From: Petrolisthes cinctipes
Lineage: Eukaryota; Arthropoda; Malacostraca; Decapoda; Porcellanidae
NCBI GenBank assembly: GCA_033782935.1
Contig: JAWQEG010000289.1
Span: forward strand, 176,001 to 240,000
Direction of reading: 5' to 3'
DNA length: 64,000 nt
Below, piece by piece: positions 50,112-59,320 of the stretch. The notes beneath the pieces were generated by a model, which worked only from the letters and a program-made list of their open reading frames with translations, did not search any database and was not told the DNA's origin. Made by a program: the position numbers and the translations under genes. Every line of letters starts with the position of its first letter. The first letter of the stretch is position 1.

Positions 50112-52400
50112 GTGGTACCCAGGTACCCAGAAGCCATACCGTTATGGAGAATTACCTCTATAATTATAGTTTCTGCTTTGACAAAGTTTTTTACTCAGTA
50201 TGGCATACCACGGATAGTACAATCAGATCAAGGTAGTAATTTTACTTCTGCAATATTCCAACATTTTATGACAGAGCTTGGCATACAGCATTATTTTGCA
50301 ACTGCATACCATCCCGAATCTCAAGGCAGTTTAGAGAGGTTCCACCAGACTTTGAAAAGTATGTTGACTAAATATTGTTTGGAACAGGAATCTGAATGGG
50401 ATGAAGGTGTTCATCTTTTACTTTATGCAGTTCGGAGCAGTTACCAGGAATCTTTGGGATTCACTCCATTTGAACTAATCTATGGTCATGAAGTGAGAGG
50501 ACCACTGAAGGTAATGAAGGAGTGTTGGATTAGTGATGAACAGGAAGAGTCACTATCTCGGTATGTATTGAATTTTAAGAATAGTTTACAGGAAGTGTGT
50601 AGGATAGCACGGTGTAACTTGGCGAAAGAACAGGGTAGGATGAAGGAAGGTTATGACTTGAAAACTGAAGATAGAGAGTTTTCACCGGGTGACATTGTGT
50701 TAGTGTTTTTACCTATTCACAAGGCTCCCTTGCAGTCTAAATTCTGTGGTCCCTTTAAGATTAAGAGAAAAGCCAGGGATTTACATTATGTGATAGAAAC
50801 CCCAAATAGAAGAAAGAAAGAAAGATTAGTTCATATTAACCTGATTAAACCATACTATGCTAGGAATTATCCTGAATTATGTTTGTCTAAAGGTACAGAG
50901 ACTGAGAGTAAGGAGGATTGTGAAAGCAAGCTTGAATCTGAGAGTTCAGAGGGTTCATTAAACACAGAGGTAAAGGTGACTAATTCTGTGATATTGTCAA
51001 ATCTGGATGATAAATTGTCCCACCTTCCAGAAGGACAATTAAGTCAGATGTGTTGTTTAATTCAATCATTTACCCAATTATTTAATGATGTACCAAAGCC
51101 GTGTTCCCTAGTGACTCATGATATCAATCTTGTGGCTAATGCTTGCCCAATTAATCAGAGTCCTTACAGAATTAGTCCTAGTAAAAGGGAGTGGATGAAA
51201 ACTGAGGTTAAGTTTTTGCTGGAAAATAATTTAGTAGAACCTAGTGACAGTAAATGGGCTTCACCGTGTGTTCTGGTCCCAAAGTCTGATGGTAATTACC
51301 GTATGTGTACAGACTACAGAAAGGTAAACTCTCTCACTTGTCCAGATTCTTTTCCATTGCCCCGGATCGATGATATTATAGACGGTATTGGATCAGCTAA
51401 GTTTGTAAGTAAGATCGATTTATTAAGAGGTTACTATCAGATACCCCTGTCTAACTCTGCTAAATGTATTTCTGCATTTGTAACTCCAGATGGTCTGTTT
51501 GCTTATCGAGTGATGCCATTTGGCTTAAGGAACGCCTCTGCTACCTTCCAGCGCCTCATGACAAAGGTGACAGCCGGATTGGAAAGAGTCGGAGCCTACC
51601 TAGACGATCTGGTGCTGTATGATGAGACCTGGGAAGACCACCTTGAAAATCTCCAGTCTCTCTTCTACCGCCTGGCGGATGCTGGACTGACAATCAACCT
51701 TCAGAAGAGTGAGTTTGGTCATGCTCGAGTAACTTATCTGGGTCATGTGGTGGGCCAAGGTCACGTTATTCCTATCGCAGCTCGAGTGGCGGTTCTTCGA
51801 AACTACTCTGTTCCGACTACCAGAAGATCGCTCCAGAGATTTCTCGGGACTGTGGGGTTCTACAGACGGTTCTGCCCCAACTTCTCAGAGGTGTGTGCCC
51901 CACTCACCACGTTGGTCAGCCCTAAGAGGAAGTTCGTTTGGTCTCCAGAGTGCCAAGCCGCCTTCGACGCTATTCGCAGTGTGTTGATGACTCCTCCAGT
52001 ACTACGAGCACCGGACTTCAACGCTCCGTTTAGTATTCAAGTTGATGCCAGTGAACATGCAGCAGGTGCAGTATTACTCCAGGAGGGTACTACTGGTGTT
52101 CTACATCCTATATGTTATATGTCTGCTAAGTTTAAACCTCATCAGAAACATTATGCTACCATTGAAAAGGAAGCACTTGGCTTGTTGATGGCCATAGAGA
52201 AATTTAACGTGTATGTATCCAATGCTAGATTTACTGTTACTGTATACAGTGACCATAATCCCTTACAGTTTGTGAACAAAATGAAAAACAAAAATCAAGG
52301 ACTGATGCACTGGGCACTTTCGTTGCAACCCTACAACATTGAAATAAAGCATATTAAAGGAAAAGATAACTTAATAGCAGATGCATTATCTCGTCAGTAA
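50112..52400 (+). CDS. Gypsy G1 integrase core, reverse transcriptase and RNase H
   Basis: 762 open residues. The integrase core comes first: SDQGSNF (second Asp) and ESQGSLERFHQTL (catalytic Glu); the first Asp lies upstream in the broken frame. Next is the integrase C-terminal region (CGPFKIKRK, HINLIKPYY). RT follows: YRMCTDYRKVNSLT, SKIDLLRGYYQIPL (motif A Asp intact), FGLRNASATFQRLM, YLDDLVLYD. RNase H is last (IQVDASEHAAGAVL, YSDHNPLQF, IADALSRQ) and ends 54 bp before LTR2. Integrase before RT is the reverse of normal Gypsy order and typical of Gmr1-like elements. RT/RNase H may be functional, but the full polyprotein is not encoded. Confidence 0.93.
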   Translation: MVPRYPEAIPLWRITSIIIVSALTKFFTQYGIPRIVQSDQGSNFTSAIFQHFMTELGIQHYFATAYHPESQGSLERFHQTLKSMLTKYCLEQESEWDEGVHLLLYAVRSSYQESLGFTPFELIYGHEVRGPLKVMKECWISDEQEESLSRYVLNFKNSLQEVCRIARCNLAKEQGRMKEGYDLKTEDREFSPGDIVLVFLPIHKAPLQSKFCGPFKIKRKARDLHYVIETPNRRKKERLVHINLIKPYYARNYPELCLSKGTETESKEDCESKLESESSEGSLNTEVKVTNSVILSNLDDKLSHLPEGQLSQMCCLIQSFTQLFNDVPKPCSLVTHDINLVANACPINQSPYRISPSKREWMKTEVKFLLENNLVEPSDSKWASPCVLVPKSDGNYRMCTDYRKVNSLTCPDSFPLPRIDDIIDGIGSAKFVSKIDLLRGYYQIPLSNSAKCISAFVTPDGLFAYRVMPFGLRNASATFQRLMTKVTAGLERVGAYLDDLVLYDETWEDHLENLQSLFYRLADAGLTINLQKSEFGHARVTYLGHVVGQGHVIPIAARVAVLRNYSVPTTRRSLQRFLGTVGFYRRFCPNFSEVCAPLTTLVSPKRKFVWSPECQAAFDAIRSVLMTPPVLRAPDFNAPFSIQVDASEHAAGAVLLQEGTTGVLHPICYMSAKFKPHQKHYATIEKEALGLLMAIEKFNVYVSNARFTVTVYSDHNPLQFVNKMKNKNQGLMHWALSLQPYNIEIKHIKGKDNLIADALSRQ

Positions 52401-52443
52401 AATCATGTACTATCTTTATATACATTCCCATATGCTTTATTTT

Positions 52444-52454
52444 AAGGAGGGGAG
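52444..52454 (+). promoter_or_regulatory. Polypurine tract before LTR2
   Basis: AAGGAGGGGAG directly abuts the LTR start TGTTACGG, the expected plus-strand priming site for G1. Confidence 0.8.
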
Positions 52455-53053
52455 TGTTACGGAAACTAGTATCGTGAAAGTATCCTAAGCAGGAGCTAAT
52501 AATTGTAATAATTGTTCGCCGGCTCCTGGTTAGGGTATTTCTATATAAGGTTAAACGGGATGGAATTGGAGCAGATTCATAGTCACTACTGGTTCCGAAA
52601 ACTGACTTCGAACATGGCAGATTTTCTATAAAAGCCAGGGTTTCTTGGGAGAAGTCAGTCAGTCTGTGAACAGTGTGGTTCCTGGATCTTCTCCTGTTCC
52701 TCCAAGTTTGGTATTGTATAATTTTCCTCATGTGTTCCATAATTTAGGTTGCTCCAACATTTACATTGTTCTAACTTATTGTGGTTAGTGTCTGATTATT
52801 GTATCCTTGTTGTATTATTGTTATTATTAGGATATTAGTATTATTATTATTATTATTATAAGGTTACGTAGTTGGGATCCTGGGCCATTTTGTTTAACTG
52901 GTGTAGCTTATTCCTTCATGTTAATTAATATACCATATTAAAAATCCATTACTGACTTTACAATCTCCTTTTACATTCATGTGCGGTAGTAGTTTTCTGG
53001 GTTCTCATAAAATATTCCCCTAGACTTTGACTAGCTGAACTGCTCCCGTAACA
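52455..53053 (+). repeat. Gypsy LTR2 (central, complete, 599 bp)
   Basis: Complete TG...CA LTR shared by G1 (as 3' LTR) and G2 (as 5' LTR). It holds TATAAAAG and the uninterrupted GGAGAAGTCAGTCAGTC start region, so it is the best view of the empty LINE target. It differs from LTR1/LTR3 at several U3 positions (ATCGTGAAAGTATCCTAAGC). Confidence 0.95.
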
Positions 53054-53153
53054 TAATTTGGGGCGCCTGTCCGGGAGCCTATCTACTTGTATCCTTATTT
53101 ATGTTGTTTCATGATTGTAGGTATATTGTATTCAATAATTCTATCTAGCTGTC

Positions 53154-54725
53154 ATGGAAGAGTTCGATGTTAAAGAATTTTTAGATAACCCATCTACTGC
53201 TCTTCTTCGTGGGAAAACTATCAAAAAAGATGATTGGATAACAATAGCAGATAATTACAGTATTTCATGTAGACGAAATTGGAGGAAGGATAAAATTGTA
53301 AACACAGTGGTGAGGAAGTTAGTAGAACTAGAGATAGTAGATGTTGATGCATTAATATTGTGTAGTAATGATGCAGATGTAGATAAAGGAAGGGAACATG
53401 AAATAGCAATGTTTGAAAGACAAATGGAAGAGAGAGAAAAGGAGAGACAGTTTCAATTACAACTATTACAGTTACAAATTGATAACGGTGTGCAAACAAA
53501 CTCTAATAATTTTGATGTCACCAGACAAGTTCATTTAGTCCCAAAATTTAATGAAGAAGATCCCCATGAGTTTTTCTTGCAGTTTGAGAAAATAGCAGAG
53601 TCTTTAAAGTGGCCAAAAGAACGGTGGACTGTACTGGTTCAGACAGCACTGACTGGAAAGGCTAGATCTGTGTATGTTGCATTGACGGGTGACCAAGTTA
53701 AAGATTATTACATTGTTAAAGATGAAATTATGAAGGCTTATCAAGTAACACCTGAGTATTATAGACAGAAGTTTAGGTCTATAAAGTGGAGTAATAACCA
53801 GTCTTATATAGAGTTAGCTCATTCTGTACTTACTAGTTATGAGGATCTTAGGGAAATTTTAATGTTGGAGCAATTTAAAAGGGCAATACCCCGTGAGGTT
53901 AGTGGTTACTTGGAGGAAAGGGAGGTAAGAAGTTTGACTCAGGCAGCCACACTGGCTGAGAATTTCTCACTGACTCATTCTGGGTTTGTTCACAGGCCTA
54001 ATTCAAGCCATTCGTTTAAAAAGAATATTGATTTTGTGGCTCAGAATACAGGTGCTGTGGTTGGGAGAAGTAATTGTCAGAGTACATGCTCGAACAATAT
54101 TACTCAGAGATTCAAACCCATTAATGATTTACGTCATTTAGAATTTGCTCAAGGCAGGAGCAGTGTGACTTGTTTTTACTGTATGAAGCCAGAACACGTA
54201 GTTGCAAGGTGTCCAAAGTTGCTAAAGAAGGAACAGATTCCAAAGCACACTACTCTTTCCTTTAGTTCGACAGGGCCTCCTGACCATACTATTCCTGAAA
54301 CAATACAATGTGATATTGCTAGGTCATTTAAGCCTTTTATATTTGATGGATATGTATCCATTAGTGACAGTGGAGAAACCTACCCTATTCGTATTTTGAG
54401 GGATACTGCAGCTTCACAAAGTGTTATATTGAAGGATTCGCTTCCTGTAGCGGATGGTTTATACACTGGTGAAAGTGTCCTTCTTGAGGGTTTTGGTGGA
54501 ACTGTCTCGGTACCTCTTTGCAAGTTATGGTTAGAAGCAGGAATAGTTTCTAATTTTGTCACAGTTGGAGTTAAGGATTCTCTACCAATTTCTGATGTAA
54601 CCTTCATACTTGGTAACGATATTGCTGGAGAAAAGATAGTGCCAAATCCCGTTGTGTGTCCTATTCCTACCAAAGATAATAACACTACTGAGATAGTCAC
54701 TATCTCGGTATGTATTGAATTTTAA
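53154..54725 (+). CDS. Gypsy G2 Gag-protease (deleted downstream)
   Basis: 523 residues, one frame. It has a SAP-like N terminus (MEEFDVKEFLDNP), a coiled glutamine/glutamate-rich segment (MFERQMEEREKERQFQLQ) and a capsid region with SCAN-like LREILMLEQFKRAIPREVSG. Zinc knuckle CFYCMKPEHVVARC keeps the C-x2-C-x4-H-x4-C ligands. The protease part has LRDTAASQS and ILGNDIAG. Relative to G1 it lacks 12 residues (KVGERWLQSENA) in the SCAN-like part, by a 36-bp in-frame deletion. Gag and protease are in one continuous frame. The last few residues (after NNTTEI) come from the deletion joint that removed integrase. Confidence 0.92.
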   Translation: MEEFDVKEFLDNPSTALLRGKTIKKDDWITIADNYSISCRRNWRKDKIVNTVVRKLVELEIVDVDALILCSNDADVDKGREHEIAMFERQMEEREKERQFQLQLLQLQIDNGVQTNSNNFDVTRQVHLVPKFNEEDPHEFFLQFEKIAESLKWPKERWTVLVQTALTGKARSVYVALTGDQVKDYYIVKDEIMKAYQVTPEYYRQKFRSIKWSNNQSYIELAHSVLTSYEDLREILMLEQFKRAIPREVSGYLEEREVRSLTQAATLAENFSLTHSGFVHRPNSSHSFKKNIDFVAQNTGAVVGRSNCQSTCSNNITQRFKPINDLRHLEFAQGRSSVTCFYCMKPEHVVARCPKLLKKEQIPKHTTLSFSSTGPPDHTIPETIQCDIARSFKPFIFDGYVSISDSGETYPIRILRDTAASQSVILKDSLPVADGLYTGESVLLEGFGGTVSVPLCKLWLEAGIVSNFVTVGVKDSLPISDVTFILGNDIAGEKIVPNPVVCPIPTKDNNTTEIVTISVCIEF

Positions 54726-54972
54726 GAATAGATTACAGGAAGTGTGTAGGATAGCACGGTGTAACTTGGCGAAGGAACAGGGTAGGATGAAGGAAGGTTA
54801 TGACTTGAAAACTGAAGATAGAGAGTTTTCACCGGGTGACCTTGTGTTAGTGTTTTTACCTATTCACAAGGCTCCCTTGCAGTCTAAATTCTGTGGTCCC
54901 TTTAAGATTAAGAGAAAAGCCAGTGATTTAAATTATGTGATAGAAACCCCAAATAGAAGAAAGAAAGATTAG
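54697..54972 (+). pseudogene. Gypsy G2 integrase C-terminal remnant
   Basis: Joined at about 54697: sequence matching G1 to about 49390 continues as G1 from about 50549, a deletion of about 1.16 kb that removes the zinc-binding and catalytic domains. The remainder (FKNRLQEVCRIARCN ... CGPFKIKRKAS) is the integrase tail. A 4-bp loss in the AAAG repeat near 54962 then shifts frame before RT. Confidence 0.9.
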
Positions 54973-55025
54973 TTCATATTAACCTGATTAAACCATACTA
55001 TGCTAGGAATTATCCTGAATTATGT

Positions 55026-56543
55026 TTGTCTAAAGGTACAGAGACTGAGAGTAAGGAGGATTGTGAAAGCAAGCTTGAATCTGAGAATTCAGAGGGTTCA
55101 TTAAACACAGAGGTAAAGGTGACTAATTCTGTGATATTGTCAAATCTGGATGATAAATTGTCCCACCTTCCAGAAGGACAATTAAGTCAGATGTGTTGTT
55201 TAATTCAATCATTTACCCAGTTATTTAATGATGTACCAAAGCCTTGTTCCCTAGTGACTCATGATATCAATCTTGTGGCTAATGCTTGTCCAATTAAACA
55301 GAGTCCCTACAGAATTAGTCCTAGTAAAAGGGAGTGGATGAAAACTGAGGTTAAGTTTTTGCTTGAAAATAATTTAGTAGAACCTAGTGACAGTGAATGG
55401 GCTTCACCGTGTGTTCTGGTCCCAAAGTCTGATGGTAATTACCGTATGTGTACAGACTACAGAAAGGTAAACTCTCTCACTTGTCCAGATTCTTTCCCAT
55501 TGCCCCGGATCGATGATATTATAGACTGTATTGGATCAGCTAAGTTTGTAAGTAAGATCTATTTACTAAGAGGTTACTATCAGATACCCCTGTCCAACTC
55601 TGCTAAACGTATTTCTGCATTTGTAACTCCAGATGGACTGTTTGCTTATCGAGTGATGCCATTTGGCTTAAGAAACGCCCCTGCTACCTTCCAGCGCCTC
55701 ATGACAAAGGTGACAGCCGGATTGGAAAGAGTCAGAGCCTACCTAGACGATCTGGTGCTGTATGATGAGACCTGGGAAGACCACCTTGAAAATCTCCAGT
55801 CTCTCTTCCACCGCCTGGCGGATGCTGGACTGACAATCAACCTTCAGAAGAGTGAGTTTGGTCATGCTCGAGTAACTTATCTGGGTCATGTGGTGGGCCA
55901 AGGTCACGTTACTCCTATCGCAGCTCTAGTGGCGGCCCTTCGAAACTACTCTGTTCCGACTACCAGAAGATCGCTCCGGAGATTTCTCGGGACTGTGGGG
56001 TTCTACAGACGGTTCTGCCCCAACTTCTCAGAGGTGTGTGCCCCACTCACCACGTTGGTCAGCCCTAAGAGGAAGTTTGTTTGGTCTCCAGAGTGCCAAG
56101 CCGCCTTCGACGCTATTCGCAGTGTGTTGATGACTCCTCCAGTACTACGAGCACCGGGCTTCAACGCTCCGTTTAGTATTCAAGTTGATGCCAGTGAACA
56201 TGCAGCAGGTGCAGTATTACTCCAGGAGGGTACTACTGGTGTTCTACATCCTATATGTTATATGTCTGCTAAGTTTAAACCTCATCAGAAACATTATGCT
56301 ACCATTGAAAAGGAAGCACTTGGCTTGTTGATGGCCATAGAGAAATTTAACGTGTATGTATCCAATGCTAGATTTACTGTTTCTGTATACAGTGACCATA
56401 ATCCCTTACAGTTTGTGAACAAAATGAAAAATAAAAATCAAAGACTGATGTGCTGGGCACTTTCGTTGCAACCCTACAACATTGAAATAAAGCATATTAA
56501 AGGAAAAGATAACTTAATAGCAGATGCATTATCTCGTCAGTAA
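55026..56543 (+). pseudogene. Gypsy G2 reverse transcriptase-RNase H (motif A Asp lost)
   Basis: 505 open residues closely matching G1, with YLDD, FGLRNAPATFQRLM and a full RNase H region (QVDASEH, YSDHNPLQF, IADALSRQ). However, the motif A sequence SKIDLLRGYYQ reads SKIYLLRGYYQ (GAT to TAT near 55559): the catalytic aspartate is replaced. With integrase deleted and the upstream frame broken, G2 is non-autonomous and its RT is predicted dead. Confidence 0.92.
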
Positions 56544-56586
56544 AATCATGTACTATCTTTATAAACATTCCCATATGCTTTATTTT

Positions 56587-56597
56587 AAGGAGGGGAG
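56587..56597 (+). promoter_or_regulatory. Polypurine tract before LTR3
   Basis: AAGGAGGGGAG adjacent to TGTTACGG, identical to the tract before LTR2. Confidence 0.8.
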
Positions 56598-56979
56598 TGT
56601 TACGGAAACTAGTATCATGAAAGTATCCAAAGCAGGAGCTAATAATTGTAATGATTGTTCGCCGGCTCCTGGTTAGGGTATTTCTATATAAGGTTAAACG
56701 GGATGGAATTGGAGCAGATTCATAGTCACTACTGGTTCCGAAAACTGACTTCGAACATGGCAGATTTTCTATAAAAGCCAGGGTTTCTTGGGAGAAGTCA
56801 GTCAGTCTGTGAACAGTGTGGTTCCTGGATCTTCTCCTGTTCCTCCAAGTTTGGTATTGTATAATTTTCCTCATGTGTTCCATAATTTAGGTTGCTCCAA
56901 CATTTACATTGTTCTAACTTATTGTGGTTAGTGTCTGATTATTGTTTCCTTGTTGTATTATTGTTATTATTAGGATATT

Positions 56980-57015
<36 letters not shown>

Positions 57016-57208
57016 AGGTTACGTAGTTGGGATCCTGGGCCATTTTGTTTAACTGGTGTAGCTTATTCCTTCATGTTAATTAATATACCATATTAAAAAT
57101 CCATTACTGACTTTACAATCTCCTTTTACATTCATGTGCGGTAGTAGTTTTCTGGGTTCTCATAAAATATTCCCCTAGACTTTGACTAGCTGAACTGCTC
57201 CCGTAACA
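56598..57208 (+). repeat. Gypsy LTR3 (complete, 611 bp)
   Basis: Complete LTR ending CCCGTAACA. It is 12 bp longer than LTR2 through expansion of the ATT microsatellite (about 56980-57014). U3 variants match LTR1. It is followed by ATAC, the target duplication shared with 21200-21203. Confidence 0.95.
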
Positions 57209-57445
57209 ATACATACATACATACAGAGAGAGAGACATACATACATACATACATACAGAGAGAGAGACATACATGCATACATACATACAGAGAGAGAGAC
57301 ATACTTACATACATACAGAAACACCACACACACACACACACACACACCACCACCTCTGACGTCAGGTACAATGTTACTAGAACCGATATCACACGAGTAA
57401 AAAGGTGTATTTGCCTGGGGGTGTCTTTACATTTATGAGTGACTG
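57209..57445. mobile_element. Right half of TIR element hosting the Gypsy nest
   Basis: The CATA/GA microsatellite (57209-57320) continues that at 21040-21203. Then a CA tract, GACGTCAGG and GAACCGATATCAC lead to the inverse terminus TTTATGAGTGACTG (57445). The expected TA has become CA (57446-57447). The inner part is more diverged than the left half. Confidence 0.72.
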
Positions 57446-58570
57446 CATGTACAGTCACTCATAAAAATTAAGACCCCCACAGGCCAGTCATCTTCTTATA
57501 CTTGTGATATCGGTTCTGGCAACAGTGTACGTGGTAGATAAGACGAAGCATGAGTTGGGATAATGTTTCGAGCAAACCAACCTTCCTCCAAACACAACCC
57601 ACACCACACCACCTCTGACGTTCACACTCCCGTGAGGCCCACCCAGCGTTGTCAATGTTGGCCGAGATAACCCCGAAACACTAGTTGTGAGCTCTGCTCG
57701 CTCGAACCATTCACTGGTGGGAGGGAGAAGTAAGGAGGGATTTGAGGAGGGTAGGGGGGGTGTCTATACAAGAGAGGAGAAATTATTCTTGGGAAGGTGA
57801 AAAATGAGTGGAAGATTTAATAAAAGTACGAAAATGCACCCGGTTATCAATTATTTATATACCGATATTCGTGTCAATTATTAACATCATTAAATGTAAG
57901 ATTAAGTTTTTAATATTATGATGTAACACAAAAACAACCGAGGTAATATTATTGTATACTTTTTTCGTATAATATTTAATGGTTATTATCATGCACTAAA
58001 CGCTGAAAAATAATTACACAATAACTGAATAAGAATCATGAACCAGAATGCTATTTATTAAATGAAGCAAATGTGAATACCTTTATATTACATGTGTCAA
58101 GTGTTGATACCACTAACACACACTTCCATTTCCCCCGTATCTACCTAATAGTTTATAATCGTATCAAATATCAAGGCTCTCATTATCCGTCACATGATAG
58201 CAACCTTGTGACATTCTGAATACTTTTAATAATAGCCTGTTGTATTGAAATATTGGAATTTGACTATGAAACCCCTTTTTTGTCATTTGTCTCTTGGTAG
58301 CAAAAATTATTACTTGGTCTGTATCTCTCTTCTCCGTTTGTATCTCTCTTTTCTGTGTGCATGTAATATACTTATATAATTATATAAGCCAGTACACACA
58401 CACAACATAATAATGTTGGTGACATAGGTTCTATTGGTTTTATCTGTCATGAGTTGTGAGAGAACTATATTCATAATTATTTAAACATTGTAATAGTTCC
58501 ATCAAGTAATACATGGGATGCACAGTTGAGGTTTCATCGGACATGTTAATAAAGAAGCTGGCAACTATTT

Positions 58571-58918
58571 TCAACATTTTCTTAAATTAATCTTTATTGA
58601 AGGCGAGTTAAGGTGTGAAATCCTGTGTTTCCCATCATACAACACCTTCCCAATACTCACACTGTTGTATTTAATGCCGTATTGGTCTTTACTGTCTTGT
58701 GCTACAAGGTTGATATTAGTGTGAATTTCCATATACACTCTACCAATACTCACACCGTTGTATTTGATGCCGTATTGGTCTTTACTGTCTTCTGCTACAA
58801 GGTTGATATTAGTGTGACTTTCCATATACACTTTGCCTTGTGAACTGACTGACTGCACCACCTTACACATCTTCAAGTCATCAGGACTGCCAACATGTTG
58901 GAGAGGGAATATTTCCAC
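58571..58918 (-). CDS. Hypothetical 115-residue frame with a 31-residue repeat
   Basis: Minus-strand open frame in the palindrome loop. A 93-bp direct repeat translates to two copies of a 31-residue unit (VYMESHTNINLVAEDSKDQY and VYMEIHTNINLVAQDSKDQY, each followed by GIKYN.VSIG). I recognise no family. The period is a multiple of three and the two copies differ little, so an exon-derived or captured fragment is possible; chance is equally possible. No splice or promoter signals were identified. Confidence 0.25.
   Translation of the reverse strand: MEIFPLQHVGSPDDLKMCKVVQSVSSQGKVYMESHTNINLVAEDSKDQYGIKYNGVSIGRVYMEIHTNINLVAQDSKDQYGIKYNSVSIGKVLYDGKHRISHLNSPSIKINLRKC
58650..58835. repeat. 93-bp direct repeat, two copies
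   Basis: CCAATACTCACAC.GTTGTATTT starts at 58650 and again at 58743; the copies differ at only a few bases. The remainder of the loop (58261-58649 and 58836-59193) is AT-rich with no recognised feature apart from an A-run near 59038. Confidence 0.92.
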
Positions 58919-59320
58919 ACTCAGTCTTCAATACCCTTACCAGTTTAGTGGTTTTCAACCAACTCATAATCCTCTTGGAGTATCAAAACTAATTTGGGCT
59001 AACGAGACTAGAGTCAACGTCAATCTCTAATTAATGCAAAAAAAAAAAAAAATACAGTTGACAAGCCTGTGGGTGCCAGACGCATCTCCCTGGCCTCTGC
59101 TCACATGTATTATATGCCAAAATAAAAAAAAATTGCTACCTAGAAAGAGATGAAATACTGAGGGATTTATAGTAAATGATCAAACAGCACGTGTTCACTA
59201 TATTCAATACAACGAGCTATTATTAAAAGTATTCAGAATATTACAAGGTTGCTATCACGTGAGGGATAATGAGAGCCTTGATATTTGACACGATTATAAA
59301 CTGTTAGGTAGATACGGGGG

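Larger units (their letters stand above)
21204..57208 (+). mobile_element. Tandem Gypsy (Gmr1-like) element LTR1-G1-LTR2-G2-LTR3 with nested insertions
   Basis: It starts TGTTACGGAAACT and ends CCCGTAACA, flanked by ATAC on both sides (21200-21203, 57209-57212). Two internal regions share the central LTR. LTR1 carries LINE array B and G1 gag carries a 1.69-kb insertion; without these the composite is about 10.1 kb. The pol order is PR-INT-RT-RH with RNase H directly before the 3' LTR, in contrast to ordinary Gypsy. The structure fits one insertion followed by unequal LTR recombination, or integration of a tandem. Confidence 0.93.
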
